NCBI RefSeq assembly: GCF_000820165.1
Contig: NZ_CDDD01000037.1
Span: forward strand, 22,124 to 86,123
Source of the DNA: Aeromonas taiwanensis
GTDB lineage: Bacteria; Pseudomonadota; Gammaproteobacteria; Enterobacterales; Aeromonadaceae
Direction: 5' to 3'
Length of the DNA: 64,000 nt
Positions 60,443 to 64,000 of this stretch are shown here, one piece after another (within the stretch, counting starts at the first letter, position 1; every line of letters starts with the position of its first letter). Below the pieces are notes generated by a model. It was not told the origin of the DNA. It ran no database searches and worked only from the letters and a program-made list of their open reading frames with translations. The position numbers were made by a program, and so were the translations under genes.

Positions 60443-61462
60443 ATGATGAAAATGGCTCCTTCCATGATCGCCATCGCCATGGCTGCCATGGGTGCAACTG
60501 CAGCTCACGCCGCTGACGACATCTACTTCGGTGCCGGTGTTGGTGCAACTCACTTCAACGGTCTGAACAAGATCGAAGGCGTGACCTCTGGTGAAGAAGA
60601 CGCGACTGCTGCCAACGCATTCGTCGGTTACAACTTCAACGAATACTTCGGTTCCGAGCTGGGCTACCAGTACACCGGCCGTGGTAACACCGATGGCAAC
60701 CGTTACGAGAGCCAGGGTGCCACCCTGTCCGGTATCGCTCGTCTGCCGCTGGGCTACGACTTCTCCCTGTTCGCTGAAGGCGGCGCCTACTGGGGCCACA
60801 CCGACGGCCTGGGCACCAGCGACAGCAAGGTATCTCCGCTGGCTGGCGCCGGTGTGACCTACAAGGTCAACGACGCTCTGGACCTGCAAGCTCGCTACCG
60901 CTACATGTGGGACGTGGCTGATCTGCACGACGGCAACGTACGCTACAAAGCCGACCAGAGCATTGCGACCCTGGAAGCCGTTTACCACCCGTTCCGCACT
61001 TCCTACGTAGCTCCGGCTCCGGCCCCGGTTGTTGAAGAAGCTCCGGCTCCGGCTCCGCAAGTTGTTGAGAAGAACTTCGCCCTGAACTCCGACGTGCTGT
61101 TTGCCTTTGGCAAAGACACCCTGAAGGCTGAAGGCGTGGAAGCTCTGAACGCGCTGTACCAGCAGATCATCGAGTTCCAGCCGAAAGACGGTAACGCCGT
61201 TGTTGTTGGTTACTCCGACCGTATCGGTTCCGACGCTTACAACCAGAAGCTGTCTGAAGCCCGTGCTCGCACCGTTGCCAACTTCCTGGTCAGCAAGGGC
61301 ATGGCTGCCAGCAAGGTTGCCATCGAAGGTCGCGGCGAAGCCAACCCGGTCACCGGCACCAAGTGTGACGGCGTCAAGGCCAAGGCTCAGCTGATCTCCT
61401 GCCTGGCTCCGGACCGTCGCGTAGAAGTTCGCGTATCCGGCGTACAAGAAGTTCAGCAGTAA
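60443..61462 (+). CDS. ompA: OmpA-family outer-membrane protein (copy 1)
   Basis: This 339-aa protein has a signal peptide (MMKMAPSMIAIAMAAMGATA, cleavage near AHA|ADD). An eight-strand barrel (IYFGAGVGATHFN, FVGYNFNEYFGSELGYQYTG, LDLQARYRYMWDV) and a proline/alanine hinge (APAPAPVVEEAPAP) lead to the OmpA_C peptidoglycan-binding domain (VLFAFGKDTLKAEG, VVVGYSDRIGSDAYNQKLSE). The C-terminal domain has the two cysteines of Aeromonas/enterobacterial OmpA (TKCDG, ISCLAPDRR). It is a major structural porin. Confidence 0.93.
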   Translation: MMKMAPSMIAIAMAAMGATAAHAADDIYFGAGVGATHFNGLNKIEGVTSGEEDATAANAFVGYNFNEYFGSELGYQYTGRGNTDGNRYESQGATLSGIARLPLGYDFSLFAEGGAYWGHTDGLGTSDSKVSPLAGAGVTYKVNDALDLQARYRYMWDVADLHDGNVRYKADQSIATLEAVYHPFRTSYVAPAPAPVVEEAPAPAPQVVEKNFALNSDVLFAFGKDTLKAEGVEALNALYQQIIEFQPKDGNAVVVGYSDRIGSDAYNQKLSEARARTVANFLVSKGMAASKVAIEGRGEANPVTGTKCDGVKAKAQLISCLAPDRRVEVRVSGVQEVQQ

Positions 61463-61875
61463 TCTGACCTCGCTCAGATAACGCAAAAAGGGGATGCCAC
61501 GGCATCCCCTTTTGCTTTGTCATCTCCCCCAGCGACAGCCCCTGTCTCATCCCCGCTTGTCTTCTTTCCCTCTGCTCTCGTGGTTGTCCCCTGGCACCCG
61601 GGCCTGCGCTGCATATCTGAGCAGAAACTTGATCATGCCGATTCAAAAGAATACAGTAGCAACGCTTGTAAGACATTGGATGAACTATTAAAAGTGCTGA
61701 ACGCCCGGTTAGTTGTCCATGGAGAACAGCTTCATGAGTATCCAGGTTTCCATCCGTTTTTTATTCAAGCCGTCCGTGATCCATCACGGAGTCGCAACAT
61801 GAAGTGTCATCTGCGACCGGTATAACAAAGAGTGCGCATTCGCCTGTAGCACGGCAACTCAACGAGGATAAAACG
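61463..61875. other. 413-bp region between the first and second ompA genes
   Basis: It begins with the ompA copy 1 terminator at 61486-61515 (AAAAAGGGGATGCC pairing with GGCATCCCCTTTT). At 61773-61790 TCCGTGAT-CC-ATCACGGA is a near-perfect palindrome close to the second gene's start. The leader carries CAACGAGGAT before the ATG, as in copy 1. No gene was seen. Confidence 0.55.
61486..61516 (+). terminator. Terminator of ompA copy 1
   Basis: AAAAAGGGGATGCC and GGCATCCCCTTTT are perfect arms with an AC loop, 22 bases after the stop. Confidence 0.92.
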
Positions 61876-62877
61876 ATGAAAATGAAAGTGGCACCAACCC
61901 TGATTGCTCTGGCTATCGCAGCCATGGGAACTACCACCGCTCAGGCGGCCAACGACTGGTACACCGGTATGGGTGCTGGTTGGGCATATGGCCATGACCT
62001 GGACTCCTTCGGCCTGGATGCCGACAAGGACGCCACCGCACTCTCCCTGTTCGGCGGCTACAACTTCACCGAAAACTTCGGTGCCGAGCTGGGCTACCTC
62101 TATGCCGGCAAGGCTGGCGTCGACGGCGTCGACTTCAAGACCCAGGGCGCGACCCTGTCCGGTATCGCCCGCCTGCCCATGGGTGACATCTTCTCCGTTT
62201 TTGCCGAAGGCGGTGCCTATTTCAACCACGTCAACGGCAATGGTGACAGCGACAACGGTACTGCCCCGCTGGCCGGCCTGGGTCTGACCGCCAAGCTCTC
62301 CGACCTCCTCGATCTGCAGGCCCGCTACCGCTACATGTGGGATCTGGGTGACGATCAGAAGACCTGGCAGACCGACATGAGCGTCGCCACCCTGGAACTG
62401 GTGATGCACCCGAACCGCACCTCCTATGTCGCACCTGTGCCTGCCCCTGCCCCGGAGCCGGCACCTGAGCCCGTCATGGTCGACAAGAACTTCTCCCTGA
62501 GCTCCGACGTGCTGTTTGCCTTCGGCAAATCCACCCTGAAGCCGGAAGGTTCCGAGGCCCTCAACACCCTGTATCAGCAGATCGTTGACGTTCAGCCGAA
62601 AGATGGCAGCGCCGTGGTGGTGGGTTACACCGACCGCATCGGCTCCGATGCCTACAACCAGAAGCTGTCCGAAGCCCGTGCCCGTACCGTGGCTGACTTC
62701 CTGGTTGGCAAGGGTCTGCCGGCAGGCAAGGTCTCCATCGAAGGTCGCGGCGAAGCCAACCCGGTCACCGGCAACCAGTGTGACGGCGTCAAGGGCAAGA
62801 ACGAGCTGATCTCCTGCCTGGCTCCGGATCGCCGCGTCGAAGTGCGCGTCACCGGCGTGCAGGAAGTACAGCAGTAA
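61876..62877 (+). CDS. ompA: OmpA-family outer-membrane protein (copy 2)
   Basis: This 333-aa paralogue has signal MKMKVAPTLIALAIAAMGTT then TAQA. The barrel shows DWYTGMGAGWAYGHDLDSFG and FGGYNFTENFGAELGYLYAG, followed by a P/A/E hinge (VPAPAPEPAPEPV) and the OmpA_C domain (VLFAFGKSTLKPEG, VVVGYTDRIGSDAYNQKLSE). The start has ACGAGGATAAAACG. It is the second member of the ompAI/ompAII pair described in Aeromonas. Confidence 0.92.
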   Translation: MKMKVAPTLIALAIAAMGTTTAQAANDWYTGMGAGWAYGHDLDSFGLDADKDATALSLFGGYNFTENFGAELGYLYAGKAGVDGVDFKTQGATLSGIARLPMGDIFSVFAEGGAYFNHVNGNGDSDNGTAPLAGLGLTAKLSDLLDLQARYRYMWDLGDDQKTWQTDMSVATLELVMHPNRTSYVAPVPAPAPEPAPEPVMVDKNFSLSSDVLFAFGKSTLKPEGSEALNTLYQQIVDVQPKDGSAVVVGYTDRIGSDAYNQKLSEARARTVADFLVGKGLPAGKVSIEGRGEANPVTGNQCDGVKGKNELISCLAPDRRVEVRVTGVQEVQQ

Positions 62878-62894
62878 TCGCTTAAGCACCATGC

Positions 62895-62923
62895 AAAAAA
62901 AGGGACCATACGGTCCCTTTTTT
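62895..62923 (+). terminator. Terminator of ompA copy 2
   Basis: AAAAAAGGGACC and GGTCCCTTTTTT pair around ATAC, 18 bases after the stop. Confidence 0.92.
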
Positions 62924-63107
62924 ATTGCCTGCCGGGGCTGTCATCCTCCCGCTCCCACGCAGAAAAATTGCCCGCCGCTCTCACAGATTTTCCATATAGA
63001 TGCGCCACTTAAGTGGTTAAAGCGGCCACATCGCCTATACATAGTGTTGGTTATACATAACAAAGGGCTGGGAGCCCTATAACACCCAACATCGACGAGG
63101 ATACGCG

Positions 63108-64000
63108 ATGAACATAAGACTGAAACCAATCTGGATTGCATTGGCATTGGCGACGGGAGCCGCCCAGGCGGCCCCTGCTCACGACTGGTACATAGGCGCG
63201 GGGGCGGGCTGGGCGTGGGCCCATGACATCGACGACTTCAAGATAGGCACGCAAACGGTTCAAGGCGTCGACGACAGCGACAACGCCTACAACGCCTTCG
63301 TGGGCTACAACTTCACCGAAAACCTGGGGGCCGAGCTGGGCTATCTGTCGGGAGGCGACTGGGACGTCAACGGCCACGAGTTCAGCAATCAGGGGGCCAC
63401 CCTGTCGGTGATAGGCCGCCTGCCCCTGGGGGACATCTTCTCGGTGTTCGCCGAAGGGGGTGGTTACCTCTACAGCGTCAAGTCCATCAACGGCAGCGAG
63501 GACAACCTGGCGCCGCTGGCAGGGCTCGGGCTGACTGCCAGGTTGCACGACTGGGTCGACATCCAGGCCCGCTACCGCTATCTGGTGCGAGTGGGGGATG
63601 ACTCGGACAACGACAAGGTGGACAGCGGCACCCATCGCTGGGTCAGTGACATCAGCACAGCCACCATCGAGCTGGTGCTGCACCCCAACCGTACCGTCGC
63701 CGCAGCCCCGGTGGCCGCCCCCATGGTAGCGGCTCCGCCCCCGGCCCCCGAGCCCGTGGATCAGACCTTCAACCTGAGTTCGGACGTACTGTTTGCCTTT
63801 GGCAAGGCCGACCTCAAGCCGGAAGGCATGGCCGCCCTGGATGATCTCTATCAGCAGATTGCCGACGTCAAGCCCAAGGACGGCAACGCCCTGGTGATGG
63901 GTTACACCGACCGCATCGGCTCGGACGCCAACAACCAGGCGCTGTCCGAGGCACGGGCCAGGACGGTGGCGGACTTCCTCATCGGCAAGGGGCTGCCTGC
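63108..64000 (+). CDS. OmpA-family outer-membrane protein (copy 3, cut by window end)
   Basis: A third paralogue starts at ATG 63108 after GACGAGGATACGCG. The signal is MNIRLKPIWIALALATGAAQ then AA. The barrel has HDWYIGAGAGWAWAHDIDDF, FVGYNFTENLGAELGYLSGG and IQARYRYLVRVGDDSDNDKV, and the hinge and OmpA_C domain follow (VLFAFGKADLKPEG, YTDRIGSDANNQALSEARAR). The reading frame is open to base 64000, so the last part is missing. Sequence is more diverged than copies 1 and 2 from each other, mostly in the surface loops. Confidence 0.9.
   Translation, partial: MNIRLKPIWIALALATGAAQAAPAHDWYIGAGAGWAWAHDIDDFKIGTQTVQGVDDSDNAYNAFVGYNFTENLGAELGYLSGGDWDVNGHEFSNQGATLSVIGRLPLGDIFSVFAEGGGYLYSVKSINGSEDNLAPLAGLGLTARLHDWVDIQARYRYLVRVGDDSDNDKVDSGTHRWVSDISTATIELVLHPNRTVAAAPVAAPMVAAPPPAPEPVDQTFNLSSDVLFAFGKADLKPEGMAALDDLYQQIADVKPKDGNALVMGYTDRIGSDANNQALSEARARTVADFLIGKGLP

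Overview
The window is about 62% GC, gene-dense chromosomal DNA from a gamma-proteobacterium, most probably the genus Aeromonas. The tandem ompA-type genes, the PuuP, RlmF, RibB, PurU, YgiQ and RssA orthologues and the enterobacterial/Vibrio-like tRNAs fit that genus. The species cannot be fixed by eye. There are no rRNA genes, CRISPR arrays, prophages or intact insertion sequences.

Layout. 1-3.9 kb: the 3' end of gabT and two paralogous putrescine importers (puuP). Each importer is preceded by a conserved RNA hairpin and by a 45-50 codon leader ORF whose stop overlaps the puuP start. 4-8.1 kb: two related small secreted proteins, a Pho-box-controlled Na+/phosphate symporter, an FKBP isomerase and a DODA-type dioxygenase. 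8.2-16.2 kb: two large orphan hybrid sensor kinases flanking two small membrane proteins and a tRNA-Gly/tRNA-Cys operon. 16.3-26.1 kb: one tightly overlapping minus-strand operon with a serine-type sulfatase, its radical-SAM maturase, a MoxR ATPase, DUF58, DUF4381, two VWA proteins, a BatD-like protein and a periplasmic HAD phosphatase. 26.2-27.2 kb: a headless LysR pseudogene beside tRNA-Ser(CGA).

27.5-45.5 kb is mostly housekeeping: L,D-transpeptidase, DUF481 protein, MaoC hydratase, rlmF, NlpC/P60 lipoprotein, phosphopantetheinyl transferase, YbbN/CnoX, Lpp, ribB with an FMN riboswitch, purU, YdgA, cardiolipin synthase, YceB-like protein, GNAT enzyme, lytic transglycosylase, aqpZ with a perfect CRP site, ruvC, an oxidoreductase and a DinB-like protein. 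45.8-47.8 kb is a sharply AT-rich two-gene island (ParB/Srx-like protein plus Mrr-like PD-(D/E)xK nuclease), the best candidate here for an uncharacterised defence system. 47.9-59 kb: ygiQ with a long basic tail, an RND efflux pump with its adaptor, a diguanylate cyclase, a patatin-like esterase and an NSS transporter. 59-64 kb: a small HTH regulator divergent from an unrecognised gene, then three tandem ompA paralogues, the last cut by the window end.

The main signals for follow-up are the ParB-Mrr island, the duplicated leader-peptide/hairpin module upstream of puuP, and the sulfatase-maturase-MoxR-VWA operon.
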